Shown here one piece after another: positions 54,475 through 62,304 of a stretch of 64,000 nucleotides of DNA; within the stretch, counting starts at the first letter, position 1, and each line of letters opens with the position of its first letter. Below the pieces are notes generated by a model that was given only the letters and a program-made list of their open reading frames with translations, was not told the origin of the DNA and ran no database searches. The stretch lies in the NCBI GenBank assembly GCA_046350655.1, contig JAXMAB010000006.1, positions 1 through 64,000 of the forward strand, read 5' to 3'. The position numbers and the translations under genes are program-made. The stretch is from JAEUHO01 sp046350655 (lineage in GTDB: Bacteria > Planctomycetota > PLA2 > JAEUHO01).

Positions 54475-54876
54475 ATGGACGCGAAGCGCTGGAAGCCGGA
54501 GACCTATCCGCAGGTGATCCCGTACCTCGTCGTGGACGACGCGGGCGCGCTGATGGACTTCGTTTTGAGGGTCTTCGACGGCGTCCCCGCGGACCGCGTG
54601 CCGGGGCCCGACGGGAACCTGCAGCACGGCGAGGTGCGCATCGGCGCGTCGATGGTGATGGTGGGGCGCGCGCGGACGCCGGACGCGAAGACGACGTCGA
54701 TGGTCTACGTCTACGTGCCCGACGTGGACGCGACGTACGCGAAGGCGCTGGCCGCCGGCGCGACGAGCGTGCAACCGCCGGCGGACCAACCGTACGGCGA
54801 CCGCAGCGGGGGCGTCCGCGACGCGTTCGGCAACCAGTGGTGGATGGCGACCCACCTCCGCCCCGCGACCGGCTGA
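54475..54876 (+). CDS. VOC / glyoxalase-fold protein (PhnB-like)
   Basis: 133 residues with one vicinal-oxygen-chelate repeat pair: VIPYLVVDDAGALMDFVLRVF at the start and VYVYVPDVDATYAKALAAGATS in the second half, ending PYGDRSGGVRDAFGNQWWMATH. That last segment is typical of PhnB-like proteins. GGAGG lies 8 bp before the ATG. Cytoplasmic; substrate unknown. Confidence 0.87.
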   Translation: MDAKRWKPETYPQVIPYLVVDDAGALMDFVLRVFDGVPADRVPGPDGNLQHGEVRIGASMVMVGRARTPDAKTTSMVYVYVPDVDATYAKALAAGATSVQPPADQPYGDRSGGVRDAFGNQWWMATHLRPATG

Positions 54877-54970
54877 CGCGCTCGGTCCCCGCGCGCCGCC
54901 TCCCTCCGCGCGAAACCTGCCCGCGAACGGGCCTTGCGTACCGGCGAACGGGCCTCGGGTCCCGGGCCGC

Positions 54971-54980
54971 GGGCCTCGCG
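54971..54980. repeat. Family C half-element cluster between convergent genes
   Basis: GGGCCTCGCG, preceded by two variant copies (GGGCCTTGCG near 54930 and GGGCCTCGGG near 54950), sits between the VOC gene and the convergent HugZ-like gene. Confidence 0.5.
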
Positions 54981-54985
54981 TGCCG

Positions 54986-55735
54986 TCAGGCGGGACGCGA
55001 GGGCTTGCGCGCGGAGGCCACCATCGCCATGACGACCTTGCGGACCTCGGCGGGCGACGACACCGGCGCGTCGAACGGGAGCCGGACCGCGTGCGAGGCG
55101 CCGGCGGCGTCGGTCGCCTCGACGTCGAAGCCGCCGCGGTCCATCGCGACGACGCGCGCGGAGGCGGCCTTCAGGCCCGCGAGGTGGGCGACGAGGTCGA
55201 CCACCGCGTCGGCGTGGTCGCGGTTCATGTGGTCCACGATGCCGGCGGCGTGCGGCGCGAGCGGGTCCGCGGCCCCGGTCCACTCGGCGCGCGCGATCCA
55301 GCCCATGCTGCCGAAGCCCGCGATCCAGCGGATGCGGTCCACCTCGAGGACCCAGACGAAGAAGCCGTGGGTGCCGCGCATCGTGGCGGAGGAAGGGAAG
55401 CGCGCGAAGTAGGCCTCCTCGGCCGCGCGCTCCTCGGCGCCCGCGGGGCGGCGCGCGCGGACGAGCATCGACATGCGTGCGCCGGTCTGCGGGCGCTCGC
55501 GCGCGTCCGGGTCGGCGAGGAAGAGGGAGGCGCGCGGGTCGCGCTCGAGGTTCTTCGTGTGCTCGGCGATGTCCGACAGGAAGACGACCGGGTCGCCGCT
55601 CGGGAGCACGGCGTAGGGGACCACCGAGCCGAACGGCCAGCCGTCGAGCCCCGCGTGGAGGGTGCAGAGCGTCGCGCTCTTCTCGCGGGCGAGGAGCGCG
55701 TGGGCGTCGGCGACGGACGAAGGGGACTTGGCCAT
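54986..55735 (-). CDS. HugZ-like pyridoxamine-phosphate-oxidase-fold protein with DUF2470 domain
   Basis: 249 residues from the ATG at 55735. The N-terminal split-barrel domain (1-150) begins ADAHALLAREKSATLCTLHAG, with GWPFGSVVPYAVLPSGDPVVFLSDIAEHTKNL near 32-63, as in FMN- or haem-binding split-barrel proteins. The C-terminal DUF2470 domain has GIVDHMNRDHADAVVDL near 175. This pairing is found in HugZ, which degrades haem to release iron. A general haem-utilisation role is likely but not proven. Confidence 0.85.
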   Translation of the reverse strand: MAKSPSSVADAHALLAREKSATLCTLHAGLDGWPFGSVVPYAVLPSGDPVVFLSDIAEHTKNLERDPRASLFLADPDARERPQTGARMSMLVRARRPAGAEERAAEEAYFARFPSSATMRGTHGFFVWVLEVDRIRWIAGFGSMGWIARAEWTGAADPLAPHAAGIVDHMNRDHADAVVDLVAHLAGLKAASARVVAMDRGGFDVEATDAAGASHAVRLPFDAPVSSPAEVRKVVMAMVASARKPSRPA

Positions 55736-55742
55736 GGCGCGG

Positions 55743-55748
55743 ATCGTA
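55743..55748 (-). promoter_or_regulatory. -10 element (TACGAT) for the HugZ-like gene
   Basis: TACGAT on the minus strand, 7 bp before the ATG at 55735. Leaderless pattern. Confidence 0.45.
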
Positions 55749-55823
55749 CCGCCGAAGGGGGCTCGCGCCGGGGCGCCTGCGCCGTCGCTGGCGGCGGGCG
55801 CCCCGCGGCGGTACGACGACGCC

Positions 55824-57350
55824 ATGAACCCGCGCCCCTCGTCCGCGTCGAAGCGTGCCCCGTCGTCCTCCCGCGCCCAGAAGTCGCCCGCGTCGGCGAA
55901 GCCGTCGCGCGCCGCCGCCGCGAGCGCGCCGGGCGTCGATCGCGAGGCCGTCGCGAAGGCGCTCGCCGCGCTCGCGGCGATGGAGGGCGAGGTCCTCGAC
56001 GACCTCTGCGGGCTCGCGCGGATCCCGAGCGTGTCCGCGCGTCCCGTGCCCGACGCGGCGGTCCGCGCGTCGGCGGAGGCCACCGCGGTCCTCATGAAGA
56101 AGGCCGGGCTCCACGACGTCGAGCTGCTCGAGGTCGAGGGCGCGCACCCGTACGTCCTCGGGCACCGCGTCGAGGACCCGGCGCTGCCGACGCTGCTGCT
56201 CTACGCGCACCACGACGTGCAGCCCGAGGGCGACCCCGCGCGCTGGACGTCGCCGCCGTACGAGCCCACGCGGCGCGGCGACCGCATCTACGGCCGCGGC
56301 ATCGTCGACGACAAGGCCGGCATCCTCGTGCACCTCGCGGCGATCGCGTCGTGGGTGCGCGCCGCGGGCCGCCTGCCGGTCAACGTCCACTTCGTCGTCG
56401 AGGGCGAGGAGGAGATCGGCAGCGAGCACCTCGCCGAGTTCCTGACCCGCTACCGCGCGAAGATGCCCGCCGACTGCATCGTGCTGACCGACACGGGCAA
56501 CCTCGAGCGCGGCCTGCCCTCGCTCACGACGCGGCTGCGCGGGCTCGTGAAGGTCGAGGTGGCCCTGCGCGGCTACGACCACGCGCTGCACAGCGGCTTC
56601 TGGGGCGGCCCCGTGCCCGACCCGGTGATGGGCATGGCCCGGATGCTCGCGTCGCTCACGCACCCCGACGGCTCCATCGCGGTGAAGGGCTGCATCGCGG
56701 GGGCGAAGCGGCCCACGGCCCGCGAGCGCGCGGGCCTCGCGTCGCTCCCCTTCTCCGCCAAGGCCCTGCGCGCCGACGCCGGCGCCGTGAAGGGGCTGAA
56801 GTTCCACGACGCGACCGGGGCCGACGTCTACTCGGCGCAGTGGTACGAGCCGTCGCTCGCGGTCACGGCGCTCGAGGCGTCGCCCGTCGACGGGTCGAGC
56901 AACCAGATCGTGCCGTCGGCCCGCGCCCGCATCGGCGTCCGGATCGTCCCCGGCCAGGACCCGAAGGCGGTGCAGCGCGCGCTCATCGCGCACCTGAAGG
57001 CGAACGCCCCGTGGGGCCTCGAGCTCACGATCAAGCCGATGACCGCGGGCCCGGCGTGGGCCACCGACACGGGCGCGCCGGCGTTCGCGGCGGCGCACCG
57101 CGCGCTCGCGGCCGGCTACGGCACGCGGTCGATCGAGATCGGGGCCGGCGGCTCCATCCCGTTCGTCGGGCCGTTCGCGAAGGCGCTCGGCGGCGTGCCG
57201 GCGCTCCTCGTCGGGCTCGAGGACCCGGCGTGCAACGCGCACGCGGAGAACGAGTCGCTCTACCTCCCCGACTTCCACGCGTCGTGCCGCGGCGCGGTGC
57301 ACCTCTACGCCGAGCTCGGCGCCGTCCTCCGGCCGGCGGCCCGCGGATGA
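55824..57350 (+). CDS. M20-family metallopeptidase (dipeptidase-like)
   Basis: 508 residues from the ATG at 55824. The first 38 residues are a Ser/Ala/Lys/Pro-rich tail with no signal peptide; usual M20 dipeptidases start near residue 40 here. Metal-binding motifs: LLLYAHHDVQPEGD, GRGIVDDKAG, VEGEEEIGSEHL and a C-terminal ACNAHAENESLYLPDF. The dimerisation insert (about 210-370) carries RGYDHALHSGFWGGPVPDP. It should hydrolyse dipeptides or acylated amino acids in the cytoplasm. A TACGAC hexamer lies 6 bp before the start. Confidence 0.92.
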   Translation: MNPRPSSASKRAPSSSRAQKSPASAKPSRAAAASAPGVDREAVAKALAALAAMEGEVLDDLCGLARIPSVSARPVPDAAVRASAEATAVLMKKAGLHDVELLEVEGAHPYVLGHRVEDPALPTLLLYAHHDVQPEGDPARWTSPPYEPTRRGDRIYGRGIVDDKAGILVHLAAIASWVRAAGRLPVNVHFVVEGEEEIGSEHLAEFLTRYRAKMPADCIVLTDTGNLERGLPSLTTRLRGLVKVEVALRGYDHALHSGFWGGPVPDPVMGMARMLASLTHPDGSIAVKGCIAGAKRPTARERAGLASLPFSAKALRADAGAVKGLKFHDATGADVYSAQWYEPSLAVTALEASPVDGSSNQIVPSARARIGVRIVPGQDPKAVQRALIAHLKANAPWGLELTIKPMTAGPAWATDTGAPAFAAAHRALAAGYGTRSIEIGAGGSIPFVGPFAKALGGVPALLVGLEDPACNAHAENESLYLPDFHASCRGAVHLYAELGAVLRPAARG

Positions 57351-57491
57351 CGGACTGCGGATAACGGACCGCGCGGGAACGGGACAGCCTCGGAGGCGGA
57401 GGCGATACTCCGCGGACCTGGGGGCGGGCCCGACGGCCGCTCCCGCATCGACCCCGAGCCGGGTTCCCCGGGGGGGCACGCGGAGGCTCAC

Positions 57492-58412
57492 GTGGCGGGC
57501 GACGGCAAGACCTCGATCTGGTGGAACGGCAAGCTGGTCCCGTACGCGGACGCGAAGACCCACGTCCTGTCGCACGGCCTGCACTACGGCACCGGCGTCT
57601 TCGAGGGCATCCGCGCCTACGAGACCCCGACCGGCCCGGCGATCTTCCGGCTGCGCGAGCACATCGAGCGCCTCTACGAGAGCGCCCGCGCCTACAAGAT
57701 CCCGCTGCCGCTGCCGTTCGACACCGTGTTCGAGGGCTGCCGCGAGGTCGTCCGCGCCAACCAGCTGGGCGCCTGCTACCTCCGGCCGCTCGTCTTCCTC
57801 GGCCACGGCCCCCTCGGCGTCTACGCCAAGAACGTCCCGACGGAGGTCGTGATCGCGGCCTACCCCTGGGGCGCCTACCTCGGCGACGGCTCGCTCGAGA
57901 AGGGCATCCGCACCACGATCTCGTCGTGGACCCGCCTGCACCACGCGTCGTTCCCGACGACGGCCAAGGGCTCGGGCCAGTACCTCAACAGCACGCTCGC
58001 GGTCCGCGAGGCGCGCGAGAAGGGCTTCGAGGAGGCCATCCTCCTCGACCGCAACGGCAACGTCGCCGAGGGCAGCGGCGAGAACCTCTTCGTCATCAAG
58101 CGCGGCCGCCTCATCACCCCGGGCATCGACTCGTCGATCCTCCCGGGCATCACCCGCGACAGCGTCATCACGATCGCGAAGGAGATGGGGATCGACGTCA
58201 GCGTCCGCAACGTCACCCGCGGCGAGCTCTACGCCGCCGACGAGCTCTTCTTCACCGGCACGGCCGCCGAGGTCACCCCGATCCGCGAGGTGGACAACTA
58301 CACGATCGGCGCCGGCGCCCGCGGGCCGATCACCGAGAAGCTGCAGTCGGCCTTCTTCCGCGCGGTGAAGGGCCAGGACCCCTCCAAGGCGGCCTGGCTG
58401 ACGAAGGTCTGA
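57492..58412 (+). CDS. ilvE: Branched-chain amino acid aminotransferase
   Basis: 306 residues, GTG start preceded by GGAGG. It is a PLP fold type IV enzyme: VLSHGLHYGTGVFEGIRAYET near 24-44, catalytic Lys159 in TTAKGSGQYLNS, EEAILLDRNGNVAEGSGENLFV near 177-198, and PGITRDSVI near 215. It makes the last step of leucine, isoleucine and valine synthesis from 2-oxoglutarate and glutamate. The 140 bp upstream hold a GATACT hexamer near 57402, so this gene probably has a leader of about 80 nt; I see no T-box or attenuator peptide. Confidence 0.95.
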   Translation: MAGDGKTSIWWNGKLVPYADAKTHVLSHGLHYGTGVFEGIRAYETPTGPAIFRLREHIERLYESARAYKIPLPLPFDTVFEGCREVVRANQLGACYLRPLVFLGHGPLGVYAKNVPTEVVIAAYPWGAYLGDGSLEKGIRTTISSWTRLHHASFPTTAKGSGQYLNSTLAVREAREKGFEEAILLDRNGNVAEGSGENLFVIKRGRLITPGIDSSILPGITRDSVITIAKEMGIDVSVRNVTRGELYAADELFFTGTAAEVTPIREVDNYTIGAGARGPITEKLQSAFFRAVKGQDPSKAAWLTKV

Positions 58413-58450
58413 CGGGACCCGCTTCGGGACCTGCGGAGGGGGCGCCGGGA

Positions 58451-58460
58451 CGCGAGGCCC
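58451..58460. repeat. Family C half-element (CGCGAGGCCC)
   Basis: One copy of the 10-mer between ilvE and the convergent gene at 58566. Confidence 0.5.
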
Positions 58461-58502
58461 GCCCGGGGGGCCCTCTGCCCACCGTCGGCCCACCGACCGG
58501 TT

Positions 58503-58533
58503 CCGCCATTTGGGGACCGGCACCGAATGGCGG
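58503..58533. repeat. 31-bp hairpin repeat, family A copy 4 (inverted, diverged)
   Basis: Read on the minus strand it starts CCGCCATTCGGTGCCGGTC, identical to copy 2, then diverges (CCCAAA) and ends TGGCGG. A partial extra arm (CCCGATGGCGG) follows. It again lies between convergent genes, ilvE and the gene at 58566. Confidence 0.7.
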
Positions 58534-58565
58534 GCACCCGATGGCGGAACCGCGACCGGGGGAGC

Positions 58566-59018
58566 CTAGGTGGAGGGCGGCGTCGTCAGGCCGGGCGGGG
58601 GGGCCTTCTTCGTGCCGACGGCGCCGACCGCGAACTTGGTCCGCGCCATCACGCGGTTGCCCACGCTGAACTCCAGGCCGAACCAGCCGCCACCGTTCAC
58701 GGTCAGCGTCTTGAACCCCGCGCTGACCACCGTCTGACGACCCTCGTAGCCCTTCAGCACGTTCAGGCGCCCCGGCATCCGGATCAGCGTCGTCTCCGGG
58801 TGGTCGATCGGGTGGATGCGGAACACCACCTCGGCCTCGCCGGCCCGATGGGGGCGCAGGAACGCCACGAACGACAGCGGACCCGCCTCGCCCGGGAACT
58901 GCAGCACCGGCACGATCTCGAGGATCTCGCGCAACGAGACCCCCGTGCGTCCGTTCTGCACCTCGCGGCAGAGAAGGAGGGCGGAGACCTCGAGCCCGTC
59001 GTCCGGCGTGTCGCTCAT
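58566..59018 (-). CDS. Small conserved protein, DUF6941-like, unknown function
   Basis: 150 residues. LEVSALLLCREVQNGRTGVSLREILEIVPV near the start and SFVAFLRPHRAGEAEVVFRIHPID in the middle give the alternating beta pattern of a small sandwich domain, like the DUF6941 proteins (tentative). The tail is Pro/Thr-rich. No signal peptide or membrane helix. A TAGCGT hexamer lies 6 bp before the ATG. Confidence 0.7.
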   Translation of the reverse strand: MSDTPDDGLEVSALLLCREVQNGRTGVSLREILEIVPVLQFPGEAGPLSFVAFLRPHRAGEAEVVFRIHPIDHPETTLIRMPGRLNVLKGYEGRQTVVSAGFKTLTVNGGGWFGLEFSVGNRVMARTKFAVGAVGTKKAPPPGLTTPPST

Positions 59019-59381
59019 GGCGTCACGCTACCGCATCTCGTCCGGCGGGCCGAGGGGCGGCCACCGCGAGCGCGTCCACCGAGTGGTTACCTTGAAGTAC
59101 CCATTCGCGACCGCTGGACCCGGACGCCGGACCGCCCCCCGGGACCGCGCGTTCAGGCCGACCGTCCGGGGCTCGCCTCGGTGCGTCTAAGTGGTTGCAA
59201 ACGCCACGGTTGGGCATGGCGGTTCCCATCGGACCTCGACGGGCGCGGAGAATCGCACAGCGGGGGAAGCCCCCCGGTGCATTCGGCGTCCTTCAAGCCG
59301 AACCGCGCGGGGGATGAAGGCTACGCAAGGCGCGTGCCGGGGGGTAGACAACCGACGGATCCATGGTAATCTACGGGGGTT
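59019..59381. other. 363-bp gap with promoters at both ends, no gene seen
   Basis: The left end holds a TAGCGT hexamer (59025-59030, minus) 6 bp before the DUF6941-like ATG. The right end holds the promoter of the receiver-like gene. Between them AT content is higher than average (for example CTAAGTGGTTGCAAACG near 59188). Open frames here have poor codon use. A small RNA or a regulatory region is possible but I can point to no defined structure. Confidence 0.4.
59345..59372 (+). promoter_or_regulatory. Promoter TAGACA-N16-TAATCT for the receiver-like gene
   Basis: A -35-like TAGACA (59345-59350) and a -10 TAATCT (59367-59372) are 16 bp apart, close to the housekeeping sigma consensus. The ATG follows 9 bp later, giving a leaderless or very short leader. 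Confidence 0.5.
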
Positions 59382-59846
59382 ATGGCACGCGCGACGACTG
59401 CAAGTTCTCGGAAGAAGCCCTCTCCCGCTCCGGCGGCGCCGCGGATCGACCGCGTGGCGAAGTACCCCCGGAGCGCCGCGATCGTCGGTCGCAAGGTGTG
59501 GATCCTCGGTTGCGACCGGGCCCGCATCGGCGTGGCCGTCGAGTTCCTGACGAAGAAGGGGCACACGGCCCGCGGGGCCGAGCCGGGTGGTGACGTCGGG
59601 GCCTCGCTCCGCGCCGACCGGCCGGACCTCGTCGTGATCGACATGGAGTCGGACGGCGACCGGGGGCGGCACCTCGCCGTGCAGCTCCGCGCCGACCGCG
59701 GCACCCGCCAGCTCCCGATCGTCCTCGTGGGCGTCTCGTCCACGGACGGTCCGAAGGTCGATCGCGCGGTCCCGGGTCCGACGCGCCGGTACGCCGGCTC
59801 GCTGACCTCGGACACGGTCCTCGAGGCGATCTCGAAGGACCTGTAG
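59382..59846 (+). CDS. Receiver-like regulatory protein
   Basis: 154 residues: a basic tail (about 40 residues, Ser/Lys/Pro/Arg) then a receiver-like domain. KVWILGCDRARIGVAVEFLTKKGHTARGA is beta1-alpha1 and RPDLVVIDMESDGDRGRHLAVQLRADRGTRQLPIVLVGVSS is beta3 to beta4; the residue at the phosphorylation place is Asp in VVIDMES. The acidic pair usual after beta1 is replaced by G-C-D, so it may not be phosphorylated in the normal way. No output domain. Partner unknown. Confidence 0.7.
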   Translation: MARATTASSRKKPSPAPAAPRIDRVAKYPRSAAIVGRKVWILGCDRARIGVAVEFLTKKGHTARGAEPGGDVGASLRADRPDLVVIDMESDGDRGRHLAVQLRADRGTRQLPIVLVGVSSTDGPKVDRAVPGPTRRYAGSLTSDTVLEAISKDL

Positions 59847-59878
59847 GCGCGACGGGTCTGTCGGCGCGACGGGTCTGT
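59846..59878. repeat. Tandem repeat of GGCGCGACGGGTCTGT
   Basis: Two exact 16-bp units (59846-59861 and 59863-59878) with 17-bp period start at the last base of the receiver-like gene's stop codon. A CCGCGGA-GTC-TCCGCGG stem-loop (59914-59930) follows and could end transcription. Two GGGCACTTGGG units follow near 59931-59956. No gene is seen up to 60123. Confidence 0.7.
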
Positions 59879-60110
59879 AGGTGCTACGGCGCGCTCCCGT
59901 TCGAGGGCCGCCCCGCGGAGTCTCCGCGGTGGGCACTTGGGGGCCTGGGCACTTGGGCGCCTGGGCGCCGCTCCGGTCGTGCCTGCGGGCTCCGGTGGCC
60001 ATGGGCACCCGCGGGGAACCCACGCGCATCCGAATTCCGTCGGACCACGCCGGTCCTCGGTCGGCAGGCCGGGTCGGCCGCGTCGCGGGGGACGGGTCGG
60101 GCGGGCCGGG

Positions 60111-60116
60111 TACGCT
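60111..60116 (+). promoter_or_regulatory. -10 element (TACGCT) for the gamma-family PLP enzyme
   Basis: TACGCT lies 7 bp before the ATG at 60124. Leaderless pattern. Confidence 0.45.
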
Positions 60117-60123
60117 CCTACCC

Positions 60124-61293
60124 ATGACGCACGGTCCGGGCACGACGTCGGTCCACGAGGGGAGCGAGCCGGATCCGGCGACCGGGTCGGTGACGAAGCC
60201 CCTCGTCCGCACGAGCACGTTCCGCTTCGACACCGTCGCCGACCTCCTCGCGGGGGCCCGCGGCGAACGCCCGGGGTTCTACACCCGCTACGGCCACCCG
60301 AACTTCGAGGCGGTCGAGCGGAAGTTCGCCGCCCTGCACGGCACGGGGGCGGCGGTCCTGTTCGCGTCGGGGATGGCGGCGTTCGGGGGCATCCTCCAGG
60401 CGCACGTGCGGGCGGGGGACCGGATCGTCGCGCTGGCCGACCTCTACGGCGGCACGCGGGTCCTGCTCGCGGAGGTGGCCGCCCGGTTCGGCGTCGGCGT
60501 GACGCTCGTGCCCCGGCACGACGACGACGCCCTGGTCCGGGCGCTCCCCGGCGCGCGGCTCCTGATCGCCGAGAGCCCCATCAACCCCACGCTGCGCCTC
60601 GTGGACGTCGGCCGGCTCGTCGATCGCGCGCACCGCGCCGGGGCGCTGCTCGCCTTCGACAACACCTTCGCCACCCCCGTCCACCAGCAGCCGCTCGCGA
60701 TGGGGGCCGACCTCGTCTGGGAGAGCGCCACGAAGGCGCTCGGCGGCCACAGCGACCTCCTCGCGGGCCTCGTCGCCGGCCGCGCCGAGCTCGTCGAGCC
60801 GGTGCGGGAGGCGCGCAAGGTCTGGGGCGCGATCGCCGACCCCGACACCGCGTGGCTCCTCGAGCGCGGCATGAAGACCCTCGTCGCCCGGCTCGAACGC
60901 CAGTCGCGGACGGCGGCCGACCTCGCCGCCTGGCTCGAGCGCCACCCCGCGGTCGCCTCGGTCCTCTACCCCGGCCTCCCGAGCCACCCCGACCACGAGC
61001 TGGCCCGTCGACAGATGCGGGGGTACGGGTTCATGGTGACGTTCGACTGCCGCGGCGGCCTCGAGGCGGCCCGGGCGGTGGCCGAACGGGTGCGCCTGAT
61101 CGCCCACGCGCCGAGCCTCGGCGGCGTCGAGAGCCTCCTGTCGCTGCCCGTCTACACGAGCCACGCCTACCTGACCGCGGCCGAACGTGCGGCCTGCGGG
61201 GTCGGCGACGGGCTCGTCCGCCTGTCCGTCGGCTGCGAGGATCTCGGCGACCTGCAGGCCGACCTCGAAGCCGCCCTCGGAGCCCCCCGATGA
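60124..61293 (+). CDS. Cystathionine gamma-synthase/lyase-family PLP enzyme
   Basis: 389 residues, cytoplasmic. Typical signatures: TRYGHPNFEAVERKFAALHGTGAAVLFASGMAA near 54-83, ADLYGGTR near 110, AESPINPTLRLVDV near 149, AFDNTFATPVHQQPLAMGADLVWESATKALGGHSD with the PLP lysine Lys204, and SVGCEDLGDLQADLEAAL at the end. Members make or break C-S bonds (cystathionine synthase or lyase, methionine gamma-lyase, O-acetylhomoserine sulfhydrylase); sequence alone does not separate these here. Its stop overlaps the ATG of the lysyl-oxidase-like gene (ATGA). Confidence 0.92.
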   Translation: MTHGPGTTSVHEGSEPDPATGSVTKPLVRTSTFRFDTVADLLAGARGERPGFYTRYGHPNFEAVERKFAALHGTGAAVLFASGMAAFGGILQAHVRAGDRIVALADLYGGTRVLLAEVAARFGVGVTLVPRHDDDALVRALPGARLLIAESPINPTLRLVDVGRLVDRAHRAGALLAFDNTFATPVHQQPLAMGADLVWESATKALGGHSDLLAGLVAGRAELVEPVREARKVWGAIADPDTAWLLERGMKTLVARLERQSRTAADLAAWLERHPAVASVLYPGLPSHPDHELARRQMRGYGFMVTFDCRGGLEAARAVAERVRLIAHAPSLGGVESLLSLPVYTSHAYLTAAERAACGVGDGLVRLSVGCEDLGDLQADLEAALGAPR

Positions 61294-62024
61294 CCCCGTC
61301 CCGTTCGTCCGCGTCGCCCGCCCCGCGCACCCCGTCGCTCGTCCGGCGCGTCGGCGCGGGCCTCGCGTTGGCGGTGCTCGCCGCCTGCGGCGGTGGGGGG
61401 GGCGGCGGCGGCGGCGGCGACCCGGGCCTCACGCCCAACTCCGTGGACGTCACGGTGGACCGTCAGGCCATCGAGAGCTCGATCCTGATCCGCGACGAGA
61501 CGTTCGCGGCCGACGACTGCGCGGTCGTCGAGGGCGCGACGCAGGTCGGGCTCCGGCGGCTGATGCGCTTCGACACGATCGTGGTGAACATGGGCGCGCT
61601 CGACCTGACCATCGGGTCGCCGGAGGCGCCGGAGGCGCCCTTCGTCCCGGGCGACTTCGAGTTCGCCCCCTGCCACGACCACCACCACTTCACCGGCTGG
61701 GCCTCCTACGAGCTCAAGGACGGCGGCGGGACGGTCGTGGCGGTCGGCCACAAGCAGGCGTTCTGCCTGCTCGACACGGTCGCCTACGAGTTCGCGCCCT
61801 CCGAGGGCTACGACTGCGACTTCCAGGGCCTGTCGTCGGGGTGGGGCGACGTCTACGACCGCAGCCTCGACGGCCAGTGGGTGGACATCACGGGCGTGCC
61901 CGCGGGCACGTACCAGCTGGTCGTGAGCGTGAACGTCGACGGCAAGGTCGTCGAGGCGTCGAACGTCTGGGCGAACTCCGTCAGCGTCCCGGTGGTCGTC
62001 CCGGACCCGAACCAGCCGGTGCCA
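61290..62024 (+). CDS. Lysyl-oxidase-like copper lipoprotein, 3' end unresolved (no stop codon)
   Basis: The ATG overlaps the previous stop. The N terminus is a lipoprotein signal with lipobox LAAC at Cys33, followed by ten glycines. Residues about 55-240 match lysyl oxidase: CHDHHHFTGWASYEL (copper histidines), GHKQAFCLLD (Lys of the quinone cofactor), GLSSGWGDVYDRSLDGQWVDITGVPAGTY (cofactor Tyr). It would oxidise lysines or amines outside the membrane. The domain ends near 62010, but this frame has no stop to the end of the window. I place the end at the last plausible codon; the true end needs a frameshift or sequence correction. Confidence 0.8.
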
Positions 62025-62104
62025 GTACGCCGCGCGTCGGCGCGCCTTCGTACGGCGCGCGCGCGACCGGTGCGCGGCGCGCACGCGGCGCGGTCGTGCT
62101 CCGG

Positions 62105-62140
62105 GACCGCGAGGCCCGGCGGCCGGCGGGCCTCGCGGTC
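62105..62140. repeat. Family C palindrome, 14-bp arms
   Basis: GACCGCGAGGCCCG and its exact inverse, 8-bp loop, between the lysyl-oxidase-like gene and fumC. No stop codon occurs in any forward frame across this gap. Confidence 0.8.
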
Positions 62141-62304
62141 GTCGGGGTCGCTCCGTCGGCCCGATCGCCGCCGCGGGCCCGGGCGCGCGATCGGGGGCCG
62201 CGCGGGGCCCGCGAGGGGACGCCGGCCGTCCCGGGGGCCGGTCGGCGCGGAGATGGTGGGCGGCGGGGGCCATGGGAAGGTCGAACCACCGAACGGAGCC
62301 CCCG

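Noticed and set aside
57351..57491. T-box or leader-peptide attenuator before ilvE
   Set aside because: No run of Leu/Ile/Val codons, no T-box core sequence and no convincing terminator/antiterminator pair is visible in the 140 bp.
59187..60233. Minus-strand frame over the receiver-like gene and its flanks
   Set aside because: It crosses two promoter regions and tandem repeats, matches no domain, and opposes a gene with a good promoter and receiver fold.
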